DNA of 64,000 nt from Oscarella lobularis (Eukaryota; Porifera; Homoscleromorpha; Homosclerophorida; Oscarellidae): the NCBI RefSeq assembly GCF_947507565.1, contig NC_089184.1:1426001-1490000 (forward strand), in the 5' to 3' direction. This document shows, piece by piece, positions 36,215-48,234 of this stretch. Below the pieces are notes generated by a model, which was given only the letters and a program-made list of their open reading frames with translations, was not told the origin of the DNA and ran no database searches. Positions within the stretch are counted from its first letter, which is position 1, and every line of letters starts with the position of its first letter. Both the position numbers and the translations under genes were made by a program.

Positions 36215-37167
36215 ATGAAGGTAAGGCGAAAGCGCCGCGAACCTATTAAGAAAGACCTTTCCAATGCTCGCAACTGGTTTGAGTCTTGCGGCAGTGAAGG
36301 ATTGCCGAGATGTTCTCGGATTCACGTGCGCGATTCTAACGCTCTCTCGCCCTTTAGCTAAACATCTCGTTTCCAGCAACAGGATGCCAGAAACTATTCG
36401 ATTTCGACGACGAACACAAAGTGTAAGCGGGGAGGGCGAAAGGGGGGCCCTCGTAAGGAGTGTACCTTTTTCGCAGACGCCCTTTCTACGATAAACGCAT
36501 CGCAACGGAGGTTTCGGCCGAATCGCTAGGCGACGAATGGAAAGGCTACGTTTTTCGAATCACGGGCGGCAACGACAAGCAAGGCTTTCCGATGAAACAG
36601 GGCATTCTGACGAACGGTCGCGTTCGACTTCTTCTCAAGAAAGGCCACTCGTGCTATCGGCCGCGTCGAAAAGGCGAACGCAAGCGCAAATCCGTTCGCG
36701 GCTGCATCGTCGATTCGAATCTGAGCGTTCTCAATTTGGCGATCGTCAAAAAAGGCGAAGGCGAAATTCCGGGCTTGACCGACGAAACGAAGCCGCGTCG
36801 ACTCGGACCGAAGCGCGCTAGCAAGATTCGCAAGCTATTCAATTTGTCGAAAGAGGACGACGTTCGTCAGTACGTCGTACGTCGACCGTTGCCCGAGAAA
36901 GAGGGAAAGGAGCGCAAGAAACCCCGAAGCAAGGCGCCGAAGATTCAACGTCTCGTGACGCCGCGAGTTTTGCAGCACAAACGTCACAAGAAAGCGCTGA
37001 TTAAAAGATGGACGAAGAAAGCGCGCGAGGATGCGGCCGCCTATCAGCGATTGCTCTTGCAGCGTGCAAAGGAGAAGAGACAGGAGGAGCATATGAGAAG
37101 AAGACGCTTGTCCAGCAAGCAGTCGCAGTCGCACGAGAAGGGATCGACGAGCGGGGACAAGAAGTAG
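36215..37167 (+). CDS. RPS6: Ribosomal protein eS6 (RPS6)
   Basis: Exons 36215–36220, 36358–36422 and 36477–37167 give 253 residues (human 249). The first coding exon holds only Met-Lys, a common ribosomal-gene layout. Conserved stretches are [60 protein letters not shown] and [20 protein letters not shown]. The long C-terminal helix ends [20 protein letters not shown], which keeps the RRxSS-type cluster phosphorylated by S6 kinase. Codon use is strongly biased, as expected for a highly expressed gene. It faces the TAF1C-like gene; ribosomal protein and Pol I factor could be co-regulated for ribosome production. Confidence 0.96.
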
Positions 37168-37259
37168 AGGCGCGTACTGACTGGGGATGTTTAGTTTGTT
37201 TGTCTATCTCCTCTTCTCTTTACTAAATAATAAAGCTTTGTGCTTGAATTCTTTGTCTC

Positions 37260-37290
37260 ACATACATACATACATACATACATACATACG
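37260..37290. repeat. (CATA)n microsatellite
   Basis: Seven tandem CATA units between the tail ends of RPS6 and the DEG/ENaC gene, just beyond the channel gene's stop codon. Confidence 0.85.
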
Positions 37291-37312
37291 TATACCGTGT
37301 AATCTCCTCCTT

Positions 37313-39405
37313 CTAGATGATGCCTGCTGGTGTCGTCGCTGTCGTCTCTTCTCTCTTCTCTCTCTTCGTGAGGTTTGCTATAGCGAGGGCAATAAATTCC
37401 AGCAGTTCGCTCAGCGACACGATTGATAAGCCAAGCCAGAGTCCCATCTGTCCTCCAATGTCGCTCAATAGTTGAGAAGACTAGGCGGACGGGAACGAAA
37501 ACGAATTGACCGTGTCCTGTTCATCTATTAATACTAACCTCGTAGGCTTTCGTTTGAGCTATTCGCTGATAGTTGAGCTCTTCATAATAGACGCTGATTC
37601 TAGCGAAATTATTCCTATAGGCCACAAATAAAAACGTAGCTTCAAAAAGAGCGAGCGGAGCGCACTCAAAAGCCGTTCCGCTTTTCTTAGTGATACTCTT
37701 ATTGAGTCTCTCCATTCTCTCTCGAAAGATTGCCTACGAAGAAATCGCCGCCGTCTCTCTGTATGCGGTTCATGCGCTCACCTCGTGATTGACTGATGGC
37801 CAGGTTGAAGCTGATACGGTTGTACTATACATCCGATCTCTAAAAGAATAGAATCATCCCGTTTTCCTTATGCCTAGCAAGGTTGGACTTACACGCAAGC
37901 TTGGGGACAATTACAAGAAAACTTTTCCAGCCTATACATCTCGTAAACGTCATCTACACATTGTCCTAAAAGAAACAAAGGCTTACAAAAACATTCGTTA
38001 GTGTGTACTCGGATCACCTTCCGTTTCGTTCACCGCTTTACTCTCGCAAACCCGACCGTTCAGAGGAAATTCGTAGGCCGTACATCCACACCTCTCCTTC
38101 ACCGCCTTGGCCAAACAAGACTTATAGCATACCTGAATAAAATCGCCTCTGTCATCATCATCACATCGTTTTTTCTCTATACCACTGCTGAGTATTCCAT
38201 TGGCCCGTGCAAGTCGTCATAGATCGACGTCAGTCCATTGCCGCTGGAACAATTTCCCCACGGGTGTTGAAGCCGAATGACTTCGACGAGCTTGACGCCA
38301 ACGCTCGAAGCGAATCCCGGCGCAACGTCTACGCCTTCCTCTTCAGGAAACGGAACGGATTGCTGAGAATGAACGAGAAGGCGAACACCGGCTTTCGACG
38401 ACACCGTGCCTATATACTCTTCTTGTTCAAGATACAAACTCAATTGGAGACCTGCAAAACGAAGGATACAAAGTGAAGACAATGGGAACGTCTATCTACC
38501 GTATTCAGCGCCAGGTCTAGACGTTCTCAGAATAGGCAACTTCTTGTGTTGACTATCTCGTCCGGAATTAAAGGTAAAGCAATTTCCGTACTTGTGATTT
38601 TGAAAGGTCACAAAGTGACTAATGCATGATATATATCTATCCATCTCCCAGCGTCACAAGACTCGTCTCACCTGCGATTGCACGGCTGACCTTTCCAGGT
38701 GCACTCTAACAAAAAGTCATCCAGCTGATGACCCAAAAGCCTGTACTCCTCAAAGGTCGGATGGAGATACTTCAGATTATTAGTTATCGCCTTTTCACTG
38801 ACGTATTTCGCCGAAAAGACCGTATCGAGCGCCAGTAGAAATTTCTCGTATATATCCAAGTACTGAGGCCCAAGACGATCGGCGGCATCGACGTTTCCTT
38901 GATCGTCCTCAAAGTCGACGACGTCATCAGCGGAACCTTCACTTGACGAACTAGAATTCAATTTTCCGCTGCCGCCGTCGTCGCTGCTTTCGCGAACGAA
39001 TCCGGTGAACGTGGCGAGCGTGGGTCCGTCGTTTTCGAGCAATTCGAATCGCGTGTTCCGAATCATCGAATTGCGCACCGAATTCAAATTGCAGATGGTG
39101 ACGCTCGGAAAGTCGAGCGTCTTGCTGAAATTGTAGTCGATGTGCACGTTGACCGGATAGTCGAAGTAGCGACGGATGAGCGTCGCCAATTGGACGACGG
39201 TGACGACGAGAGCGCCGAGGCAGACGAACGCCCACATGACGCGCAAACCGAGCGGTTTCGATCGATCGGCAATTTTGGGAAGGCCGTCGATCGCCGAATT
39301 GCGAAAGAAACTCGCCGTCCACGAGGACGGAGACGAGGAAGAGAGCGCGCCGAGCGAGACGGAATCGACGACATAGGGGTATTTTTCCTTCTTGTGGAAA
39401 CTCAT
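37313..39405 (-). CDS. DEG/ENaC-family (ASIC-like) sodium channel subunit
   Basis: The first exon has a cytosolic tail, then TM1 with GLRVMWAFVCLGALVVTVVQ and the post-TM1 block FDYPVNVHIDY…TLDFPSVTICNLN, a DEG/ENaC hallmark. The extracellular part includes FTTFQNHKYGNCFTFNSG and LYLEQEEYIG. It continues with GVRLLVHSQQSVPFPEEEGV and GFASSVGVKLVEVIRLQHPW. The conserved cysteine block includes KERCGCTAYEFPL and C.CPQAC. The pore and TM2 read LLSDIGGQMGLWLGLSIVSL, with GLS at the selectivity filter, then SELLEFIALAIANL. The stop is at 37313–37315. These channels are trimers gated by ligands, protons or force. An acidic insert (DDVVDFEDDQGNVD) lies early in the ectodomain. The upstream ATG at 39420 is an alternative start. 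Confidence 0.88.
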
Positions 39406-39576
39406 CTTTCGAGAGCGCAATGAAGAGAGCGGACACTTGCCGGAGCTTTTTCTACAGACTCGATGACGATGTCAGTACAGATGGTCACTCACCTGCGCAG
39501 ATTGAGAAGGCAATTGCGTACGCAAAAACGAATGCCCGACCATCACACCTCCATTGACAAAAAAGACATAAGGTAT

Positions 39577-39600
39577 ACATCATCATCATCATCATCACTG
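39577..39600. repeat. ATC trinucleotide run
   Basis: About seven tandem ATC units immediately after the PDIA3 stop codon, in its 3' UTR. Confidence 0.7.
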
Positions 39601-39607
39601 TCATCAT

Positions 39608-41880
39608 TTAAAGATCTTCCTTCTTTTTCTTCTTTTTCTTCTTCTCGCCGCCTTCAATCACAGGCGGATGCGTTGCCTCTTTCTTCAGAAAGCTGATAAA
39701 GTCGGACACTTCTCGTCCACCCTAAAAAAAGTGGACGACGTATCAGAAAGGGAGATAAAGAAGCTGATACTGGGATCTGACCTCGTATTTTTTCGGGTTC
39801 TCTTTATTACCCATGGGAGCCCAATAAAGAGTCGGAAACCTGAAACAATACAGCAGTAGAAAAAGTTGACGTCACTCCACGACTCATTCCCTTACCCTTG
39901 TACACCATAGCTAGAAGGACTGTCATTTGCTGTGGCATCCATTTTAGCAATGACAATATTAGGATCACTTTTTAACTAGAATCGCACAATTGACTACGTG
40001 CTCTTATCCAAAATCAAACCCACATTACCTTTTCTCCTAATTCGTTGTACTTGGGCTCGAGGCTCTTGCAGTGACCGCACCACGGCGCATAAAATTCGAT
40101 CAGAACATCTTTCGTCTTGTCCTTAACGATTTCATCAAACGTTTTCCCTACTACGACCTAGTCCATTAATTAACAGAAATTAATCGAATAACGCCGGGGA
40201 GACTCTTATTCAATGTCCGACCTTGACTGGACCGTCGTTGGATTCAGGAACTGGCTCCGACTTCACATAGGAAACGAGGCCATCGTCCAAAAACGTTTCA
40301 ACGAAAGTCTTGAACGTCCCCACGCTTTATAGAACAAACTCAATAACACAAACTAATCGATTCAATAAAAGATCTGACCTGAATTTCTCTTCCATTCGAT
40401 ACTTGGCTCCTCCTCTTCCTCGTATGCCCACGACCACATCCTCATTCGATTCTGCTAATCCAAACTCTTGCAGCTCTCTGCTGTAGTCCGATTTCTGTGC
40501 AATAGCAAATGAGATTTTCTTTCCCTTGAATTCCTTCGCCACTTTCAAGACGCTAAAAAATTCGCGTGCTTAACAATGTGAATATATTTCATCTGATAAT
40601 CATTGCTACCGATTTCGCCAATAATTCGTTCCTAAACAGAACGCAATCACGTCGCTGAAACGCATAGAATAGTATTACACTTACCGCTCGGATTCTTTAC
40701 GTAATCAACATCATAATATACGACAACGAGAGGCATGAAAACGGAATAGAGAGCTTCGTTATCTTTTGTCATGTGACCCACGAGACCAGCACTGAGAAGA
40801 GATTCGCATTTGGGTTAATTGAAAAAAAACACGGCTGAAAAAAAACTTACAAATTTTTTTTCAGCCACTCTTCAAAGCTTGGTGCATCTTCTTTTCCTGG
40901 ATAACGAATTTTGGGATCATCCAATTTAGAATGAAGCCTTGGCGGTTGAAAAACGACAATAGCACTAAAGGCCAATCAATTAGTTAGACGAACGTAAGCT
41001 CTAGTCATCAAAGAGGTATTTTGTGCACCTTCTGTAGTCATACTCGTCCAACACCTCCGCAGCAGTGGAATAGGCAAAGCGAAACGACTCCCTGAGCTTG
41101 TCAGCAGTCTTCATAAAAGCCTTGTGAAGATCGTCTTCCTGAGCAAAGAAGCCTAAGAAAAAAGTGACGTCAGAAAAACAGGAATAAATTAACTTAGTGG
41201 GATACCCCTTACCCACTACAGATACGTCAAAGTTGTCGATGAATTTTTTCATGTCTTCGACCGCTGTCATTTCTTCGGAAGGAAAAATGTCACGATGTTG
41301 TTACTCTTGTGTCAGTGCGTATCTCTTTGTTACCTTTCGCACTCGGTCCCACCTGTTTCTGCATGTATTTGACGATTCCATCTAGATAACCAGATGAAAA
41401 ATTCCATCTCTTAGTTACGTCGTCCTCTGACCTTTTTCGCGCGGACCCTTGTAATCGGCACTCATTTCGCCGTTTCGGAAGATTTTCAGGGTTGGATAGC
41501 CGCTGACGCCGTATTTTCCGCACGATTCCTTGCCTCCTTCGATGCAATCGACCTGCGACGACGCGATGCCAACGTGCAACGATACGCGACTGCTAAGAAA
41601 CCTTTGCTAGAGAAACGGGAGGATCGTTGTCTTTTAGAATCGTCGCCGCTGCTTCGTATTCCGGCGCCAGACGCTTGCAATGACCGCACCTGGAGACGAG
41701 TAGTTAGGTGGCAAATCGCTTCGGGCTCTTGTTTCCTCACCATGGAGCGAAAAATTCTACCAAAATGATATCGTGTTCGGCTACGCGAGTGGCGAAGTCG
41801 CTGTCGGTGAGTTCCAACACGTCGCTGGCGCGTGCCAAGCACGCCAAGCAGAGAAGAAGGAGAGCGGAGCCGAGAACCAT
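39608..41880 (-). CDS. PDIA3: PDIA3 / ERp57 protein disulfide isomerase
   Basis: An ER thiol oxidoreductase with a, b, b', a' domains. The start at 41878–41880 gives signal peptide [18 protein letters not shown]. The a domain has [38 protein letters not shown] and [15 protein letters not shown]. The b and b' domains include [45 protein letters not shown] and [15 protein letters not shown]. The a' domain has [20 protein letters not shown] and [20 protein letters not shown]. Both catalytic motifs are CGHC. The tail is lysine-rich and ends KEDL, a variant of the QEDL/KDEL retrieval signal. ERp57 works with calnexin/calreticulin on glycoproteins. About twelve exons. Confidence 0.94.
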
Positions 41881-42019
41881 GCTTACTGGAGTTGTCGTGG
41901 TAAACGCTGATTCGTTCCTTGCGACGAGTCCCGTACTCCACGTGGAAGGCACGCCTACTTCATTTATACTTCTCAAAATACATCATCCTAAAACTTTCAT
42001 TTGTGCACACATAAATCAA

Positions 42020-44187
42020 TTATTCTTTGTACGGATTAAATGACGGTACGCTCTTTTCGGGACTGAAGGTCATCATCTCCGACGCCGTACTGCTATCTGT
42101 GGGACTGCTCGAACTCTCCGGAACTTCGGTCAGAGGAGCAAGTGAAGACGTTGAAGGCACTTCGATTCGAGATCGTTTTGCAGGTCGTAGAGATATGCCG
42201 CCGTTGTCGTTTTTCTTATCGTACGCGACAGCCTGTTCCTGTTGACTGTCACCAACAGACGATTTCTTCAGCTTTCGAATTTGAAAAAGTTTTATCCCAC
42301 CAATGGTAGCTATAATTCCGAGTAGTACTGCACCAGCCAGACTGCACACCAACTGAGCGACGCTTAGCGCGACGCCTTTCTCGTCGCTTTTCGATTCCCC
42401 GACTACATTAGGATCAATATAATCGATTTCTAGCTGCCAGTGACAAGTAGTCGTTCTGCCATTGGCGAACTTCGTCACGCAGCTGTATTCTCCCTCGTCC
42501 TCGAAACCAATTTGACTTATATTCAACTGTTCGCTGATTAGGTCGTTGCTAAGTTGACCGCCGTTTTTGCGCCAAGTAATCGCTACGACGTTAGCAATAC
42601 CGGTGGAAACGTTACACGTAAACAAAACGCCTGATCCTTTAGGCAGATACGATGAAGGAGGACACTGAACATCCAGTTCTAAATAGAAAACTATCCAGAG
42701 CTGCCGCAACAGAACAGACTATTCTGCTAACCTTGAACATTGAGCGAGAAGGAGACCTGTTCCAATCCCAAGGGGCTAGCTGCAACGCACGTGTATTCAC
42801 CCGAATCTTCTTTACGCAAATCGCTAAGATAGAGGGATCTCGCCGAAGTGTCGACAGGGTCGATCCTTTGACCACGTTTGAACCAGGTCACCTGCGGTTT
42901 CGGTTCACCGTCTACGTTCACTTTGAGCTGCGTTGTCTGGCCGATTCCAACCGAAATGGACAAAGGGCTCGCAGGCGTAAGCGTAGGAGGAACTGTAGAT
43001 GTAAAGACTGAGAGAACAGAGAACGAACACACAGAAAATGATCTTACCTAAAATGATGACGTTGATGAGAGCCGTCAAAGATGAGCCACGCGACGTAAAA
43101 CGAGCGCATTGATACAGGCCAGCATCAATTGATCTGACAGCCGTCAACGTGAGATTATCACTGGTAGACTCCAATTGACGACCGTCTTTAGTCCACGATA
43201 TCGAAGAAGAGTTATCTGCATGTAGAGGACACTGCAGCACAACAAAATGACCCAACCTGGCAGCAATCATTTCAACGCTCGCGTTTCCTCTCGTATCTAT
43301 ATTACGCAATAATAACATTGCGTTCTCCTAATTAGGAGTTATTGACTTGCCGCTATAGAGACTGCCATAGACAGTCGCAATGCCGACGTCATTGACGGCG
43401 CTGCATTCGTAGACGCCCTCGTCGCGCTTCTCGGCCCCGCGCGAGAGAACGAGAGAGCCCGTGTTCGAGACATATATTCCCCTTTGAGGATTCGTAGTCA
43501 AACGCTTTCCGTCTTTGTGCCAGTGAATGGCTGGAGAAGGATAGCCACTAGCGGAACAAGGCAAGACGACTGAATGACCAAGGGAGCCAAACGCCACAAC
43601 AGGCGGTTGAACAATTACGAACGGTTTGACTAAAAAAAATTCGATTTTCCCAAAAAACCTTTCTATTCCACGTAACTAACCCGTAATTTCCACCTCCATA
43701 GACGCATTGCCGAGACTGTTATGCGCCGTGCACGAGTAAAGGCCGCCGTCAGAAGCACCCAATATCGTCACGGTCAAATTTGCCGTCGTATGACCAGGTA
43801 GGATGTGGCCATTCCTAAACCACCAATAGGTAGGAGTGGGTTGTCCGCTTGAAAGGCAATCGACGAAGAACGCATCGTTTAGGCTTAGAGAAACGGTTTT
43901 TGGAGACTGCTTCAACAGGCGAGGTTTTTCTTTGAGAAGAAAGATCGAGTGTGAGAGACGAGCGCACCAAACCACAAATCCTACATTACCAGATGAAAGA
44001 AAGCGGGTGCAAATTGTGCTATTCTGAGTCCAAAGACTACGTAGAGACTTTGTTGAGCAAGACCCAATATTGCTATCATTATACATATAGACCATACCTT
44101 GATGGGCAGGAGCGTTGCATTGTACAGCGGCCGCTTTCCGTGCCAGGACACCAGCCACACTGAGGATCGTGGTGACTGACTAAACAT
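42020..44187 (-). CDS. Five-Ig-domain single-pass adhesion/receptor-like protein
   Basis: Exons on the minus strand encode five immunoglobulin domains, each with paired cysteines, a core Trp and a D.G.Y.C motif: FVDCLSSGQPTPTYWWFRNG/GGLYSC; VVLPCSASGYPSPAIHWHKD/DEGVYEC; FVVLQCPLHADNSSSISWTK/DAGLYQC; KPQVTWFKRGQRI/DSGEYTC; and VLFTCNVSTGIANVVAITWR/DEGEYSC. A transmembrane helix follows (SVAQLVCSLAGAVLLGIIAT), then a cytosolic tail of about 90 residues rich in Ser/Pro with SVPSFNPYKE at the end. Most domains are one exon each. The start is uncertain: the ATG at 44187 does not share phase with exon 2, whereas the in-phase frame (SVTTILSVAGVLARKAA, signal-peptide-like) has no ATG and may need another 5' exon. 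The phenotype class (cell adhesion or axon-guidance-like receptor) is inferred only from architecture. Confidence 0.72.
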
Positions 44188-44617
44188 TGGCTAAACCACA
44201 GACGACTGATTGACTGCGTGCAAAGACGTTTCATTGTTTACTTGCAATCGTGTGAGTAGGCGTCACACGTTGTGATAGGGACGCGTACAAGAAGCGCTTC
44301 AGAGCCAAGAAAAAGGACGTTCTATAGGAAGCCAAAAGGCAAATCGATTGATTTTCCAAAAGAAACAGCAATTTTACTTGTTCCACGTTCATTTTCATGT
44401 CTAAAATAGGATTTTGTGGCAAAGCGTTCTACGCAGAAAAGAACAGTTAGTATGATCATAGATTTGGTTTTGCGTCATACAAGGGGAATTGCTTGCAACG
44501 AATACAGCTGAGTCAGGGTAAATTCACTTCCATCGTCTGACAAGGTAAGAAAATGTTTTTCTACGGTTCCCGATTCTAAACAGCAGCCAAACGAATTGCA
44601 TTCTCCTGCCCCCGCCC
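44188..44617. other. Spacer between Ig gene and semaphorin-like gene
   Basis: May contain the missing first exon of the Ig gene. A minus-strand frame with MKMNVEQVKLLFLLENQSI (44231–44396) is weakly signal-like but its splice link is unproven. Nothing else was recognised. Confidence 0.3.
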
Positions 44618-47014
44618 TCAAGAAAAACACACCGGTTGCAATAAAAAAGAGATGGCGGTGACGATCAAAGGAGTTGGCAGCGATAGCGCGAAACCTTGGG
44701 AGGTCATGTGCGTCATTGGAAAATAGGTCTCTGTATGTAGCACAACAAACCGAATTCCAGACTTGATGAGTATGGGAGTATCAGTCATTTGTTCAACTGA
44801 TTCTGCGGTCTCGATGTAGGGCGCGGCTTCATACTCATTCCGACCGCACTGAAGGCAAAAACGACTTTGAAGCATGTAACGCACTGTAGTAGAGGAAGAG
44901 TGAATTACCAAGTTGTCAAACTTTGTGAAGTCGCTTCTGTCCTGCGAAGAGACGTAATTCCTTTCAAAAATATCCATCGCATCTCTCTGCATATATCCAT
45001 CAAAGCCAAACACGCAGACGACCCCAGCCGCGGGGCCATTCCTGAAAAAGCATGATTTAGGCACACATTCCAAAGGACTTCTTATCTATTTTACGCAGGA
45101 GGCTGAAACGTGGCGAAAATCCAACGACGACCGTCCCTCTCGACGACGCTAACACTCGTGAGGTACTCGTAATCGTACAGCAGGATTTCGTAGTTGCCCG
45201 GTTGACGGCACTTGAAGGAAGTCCTGACAAACGTGACCCATTCGCTAGGATAAATGTGCTGTCCACCGGGGTCATTCTATGAACAGAGAGTCCATGCTTG
45301 TACGGTAGTAATTCACGCTTTGACTCGCCTGGCACACTCTGCCTATTCTAGACGTATGAGCCTAAAAGAGAAGAGAGTAGACGTGCAACTACAAGAATGG
45401 CCTTCAACTCTCTCCTTACCCTTTTTCCATCGCCGCTTACAACCAGATCACGATAGAAGAAGTAAACGTAATTTCCAATGGTGAAGCTGCTAACAAATTC
45501 AGGTGCTAAACACGCACGACTCGTCGTATCGAAATATAAGCTTCTTCTCGACGTACCGGACATAAATCTCGAGTTAGAATCGATATTCAATGACACCATG
45601 TTGCCCATATCGCGAGTTAGCTTGTGCCTCAACGAACCCACAAAGCCACTGAAGACAGCCGAAGAATTCGCTAGAAGGAAATAGCCCCAAGGGCAATTAC
45701 TGACGGGCAAACGACGTTTGCTACTGGGAAGCCTCTCATTCGACACCAGAATGATACCCCAGTAGTGGTGGTGGGTGACGCAGCGTCAGGTGCAAATGAA
45801 AGGCTCTCTCCCCTCCCCGTTTCTTACGTGGCAACTGCACGGTCACAGCAGATCCAGGAACATCTGGGCAAATCCGCGAAGCATCGTCTATAATCTCTTC
45901 GACGTGACTAATGTTGCTCAACTTGGGAAAAGAGTGGAAGTTCATTAAATTAAGATTTAGTTGCAAAAAGTACTGTTGTAAAATTTTACCTTTCTATAGT
46001 GGCACATAGGTTTCTTAGCATTGGTACCGCACGTGAACAATCGACCTTCTCTAGACCCTACGACACGAACGAAATTCTGGCAATTCTCCTACACAACCAC
46101 ACAGTTACACAAGAACCCAAACGACAAATCCGGGCCCGACTCGCCTGCATAATCCCGGACTGGCGGCAGTAGCCCTCGAAGCGGTCGTCCGGTTCAAAGG
46201 TAACCTATTTGAGCAAACTCAATCAACGACGACGCAAAGCATCTTCCAAAACGCTCGCACCCGTTCTCTAAGATTGAAGTCGTAATCGAACGAGTAGAGT
46301 CGATTCCTTTAGGGGAAGCGTAATGACTTGAAATGACGTTTTCGCGAAACGCCGTACCTTCCTCCAACAATCAACAGGCTTTCCGTCGGCTCGATAAACA
46401 GTGTTCCTAGATCGCCCCCGTCGAACGCGTTCGAGCGGTCGCATCGCAACCGCTTGACGCCCGTTTGAATATCTAGAGCGATCAGAGGAAACCGATGACG
46501 AATAGGGATTCGCGGATTTGAGCCGCGAAGGCATGCAGTGATGACGCTTCCCCCTCCCTTCGACAAAAAAAAATGAAAGCGCGCGCGCGCAACAGCGATT
46601 TTCTTCCCACACTTTGAGAGAAAAACGACCAGGGGGGTACTGGATAAGCACGTGCAGTCGCACGCGGCCCTCCCTCCCCGGCGAGAGCGACTTCCGGCTC
46701 AGCGGGGAGAGAGTCTGGAAACGAACGAGGGAGGGTAGGGCGCGTCACTAAACTAAACACACAGCTTTTTATGCAGTTGCGACGCCTGTGCGCAAAAAAA
46801 GAGAGACAAAAATTCGACGTTCGCTCTTTCGCCGCGACAGTGTTGCCACACTCACGAGTGCGACGAGACCGCGCCCTCGTCGTATTGATCGAATACGGAT
46901 TCGTAGTCGATCGTGACGCGCTTACGTACCGACTGTTGGGCCGTTGCAGTCCGGATTTGACTCGAAAACGATCGTCGCCGCACTCGAAACGAGCGAGAGA
47001 AGAAGAAGAATCAT
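44618..47014 (-). CDS. Semaphorin-like protein with short C-terminus
   Basis: The start at 47012–47014 gives a signal peptide (MILLLLSLVSSAATIVFESN). Sema-domain blades follow: LGTLFIEPTESLLIVGGR, NRLYSFDY, VTFEPDDRFEGYCRQSG, then ENCQNFVRVVGSREGRLFTC with CGTNAKKPMC, which is the typical blade-1 N-C-Q-N-[FY]-[IV]-R and CGTNA…P.C pattern. Later exons give FSGFVGSLRHKLTRDMG, FVSSFTIGNYVYFFYRD and EWVTFVRTSFKCRQPGNYEI, matching the IGD.VYFFFRE and WTTFLKARLNC sema positions. The 3' part is shorter than usual. It ends in LIVTAISFLLQPVCFS at 44618, a hydrophobic tail that could direct GPI attachment, or the frame may be an intron read-through. The join between exons 1 and 2 is not resolved. Semaphorins are guidance ligands; here only the family is claimed. 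Confidence 0.65.
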
Positions 47015-47457
47015 GATTGCCGTGTGACCGTTGTACGCGCTGTCTCTTCAAAAGGTGCCAAGTTGCCTAATGAGAAGCTAGAAGGTCCGCGAGAACCGAG
47101 GAAAAGCTTCTAACTTGCTTCGGAACGTTCGAGTGGGGCCCGTAGTAAAACGAATTCGGCTGCGGTCGCGACTGTTTCCGTAAATACGCCTAACCAGATG
47201 ACGCGTTCGATGACCAATGACGTTGCTCTAGCGCGAGTATAAGTGTTTCCCCGGTGACAGCTAATTGTATCCCGAAACCCGGATAGTAGTAAAAAATGGC
47301 GATGACAACGTCCCTTCGCTTCGAATCGGACGCTCCTAACGCAACTGCATTGCGTCAGGCGTTGGGAAGGCAAACGCAACGCATAAAGGTCCGACATAAT
47401 GCGTCAAATCGACGCGAGTCGTAGAAATCGCATTCTCTTCAACAGAACGACGAAATC
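47015..47457. other. Divergent region between semaphorin-like (-) and CFAP141 (+)
   Basis: No conserved exon. A short plus-strand frame opens at 47296 (MAMTTSLRFESDAPNATALR) and could be an upstream ORF of CFAP141 or chance. Confidence 0.35.
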
Positions 47458-47885
47458 ATGGAACAGCGAGACAGAACTGTCAAAGAGTAACGCCTAAAAT
47501 TCTTTCAAAAGCCGCACGAAAGCATGCAAAACATTTTAGAGACCTGAAATCGACGCTGGTCGCTCATTGGCGAGACACGATGGACGAAGTAAGTCACCTT
47601 CAAGTCGCTAGACTTAGACACGCTCAATCGCACTATGAAACAGTCTGCAGCAAGACGACGTCTCAGGAGAGAGCGCGAGGAGGTTTCCGAAGAGCTGGCA
47701 CTGACAAACAAAGAACTATTAGCAGTAAAAAGAGACTCGATGTGATGGGGGGGAGAGCATTGCACTGAGTACAATATCAACAGGTGAGAAGAGCTCAAAT
47801 GAAACGACTCCTAGCCGAAGATCGACAGAAGTACGAACGCGAATTCGATGCAAGAGGCTTGACGTTCTATCAACAGCGGATCTAA
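47458..47885 (+). CDS. CFAP141: CFAP141 (C1orf189), ciliary microtubule inner protein
   Basis: Four small exons (47458–47486, 47540–47588, 47644–47724, 47784–47885) join in phase to 86 residues; the human protein has 101. The protein is all-helical: KEDLKSTLVAHWRDTMDE, then EEVSEELALTNKELLAVRR and LLAEDRQKYEREFDARG, ending LTFYQQRI. The pattern [20 protein letters not shown] with a terminal FYVERF in the vertebrate protein is matched closely, including the length of the last helix and the aromatic end. CFAP141 is a microtubule inner protein of motile-cilia doublets. The exon junctions are supported because each removes a stop and keeps phase. No single exon is long enough to be found by ORF length. 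Confidence 0.82.
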
Positions 47886-48234
47886 ACTAGACAGGGCGCG
47901 GAAGTCTGAACGATGTGTACAGGGAGGTCTTCCTCATTCATAATACATTTATTGGCAGCGGCGGCCGCGCGTTCGTGCACACGACGCATGCATGCACGCA
48001 TCGCGACTGCACCACATCCCATATACATTTCCATTCCCCGAGGTAGGTATCTCATACATAATTTATTAACCGATCGACCGCCGCCACACAACATGTTTGT
48101 CGTTCGCTTGTTGTCCTTTTTGTTATCGATTCATTGACAATGGGGCGAAGACCTCCCCAGAATAAAGAAGGTATGTTCATATCGTTATTAAATTTATCCG
48201 TTTCTATTCTAGACGCTAATATTCTGGATGACGA
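47886..48234. other. Spacer between CFAP141 and the UPF0449 gene
   Basis: Contains palindromic GCATGCATGC and GCGGCCGC sites and no recognisable exon. Both genes end here, so it holds two 3' UTRs. Confidence 0.4.

Noticed and set aside
46490..46560. tRNA-like arm TTCGCGG–loop–CCGCGAA (minus strand)
   Set aside because: The stem and loop resemble a T arm, but no D arm, anticodon arm or acceptor stem can be formed around it, and it overlaps the semaphorin-like gene.
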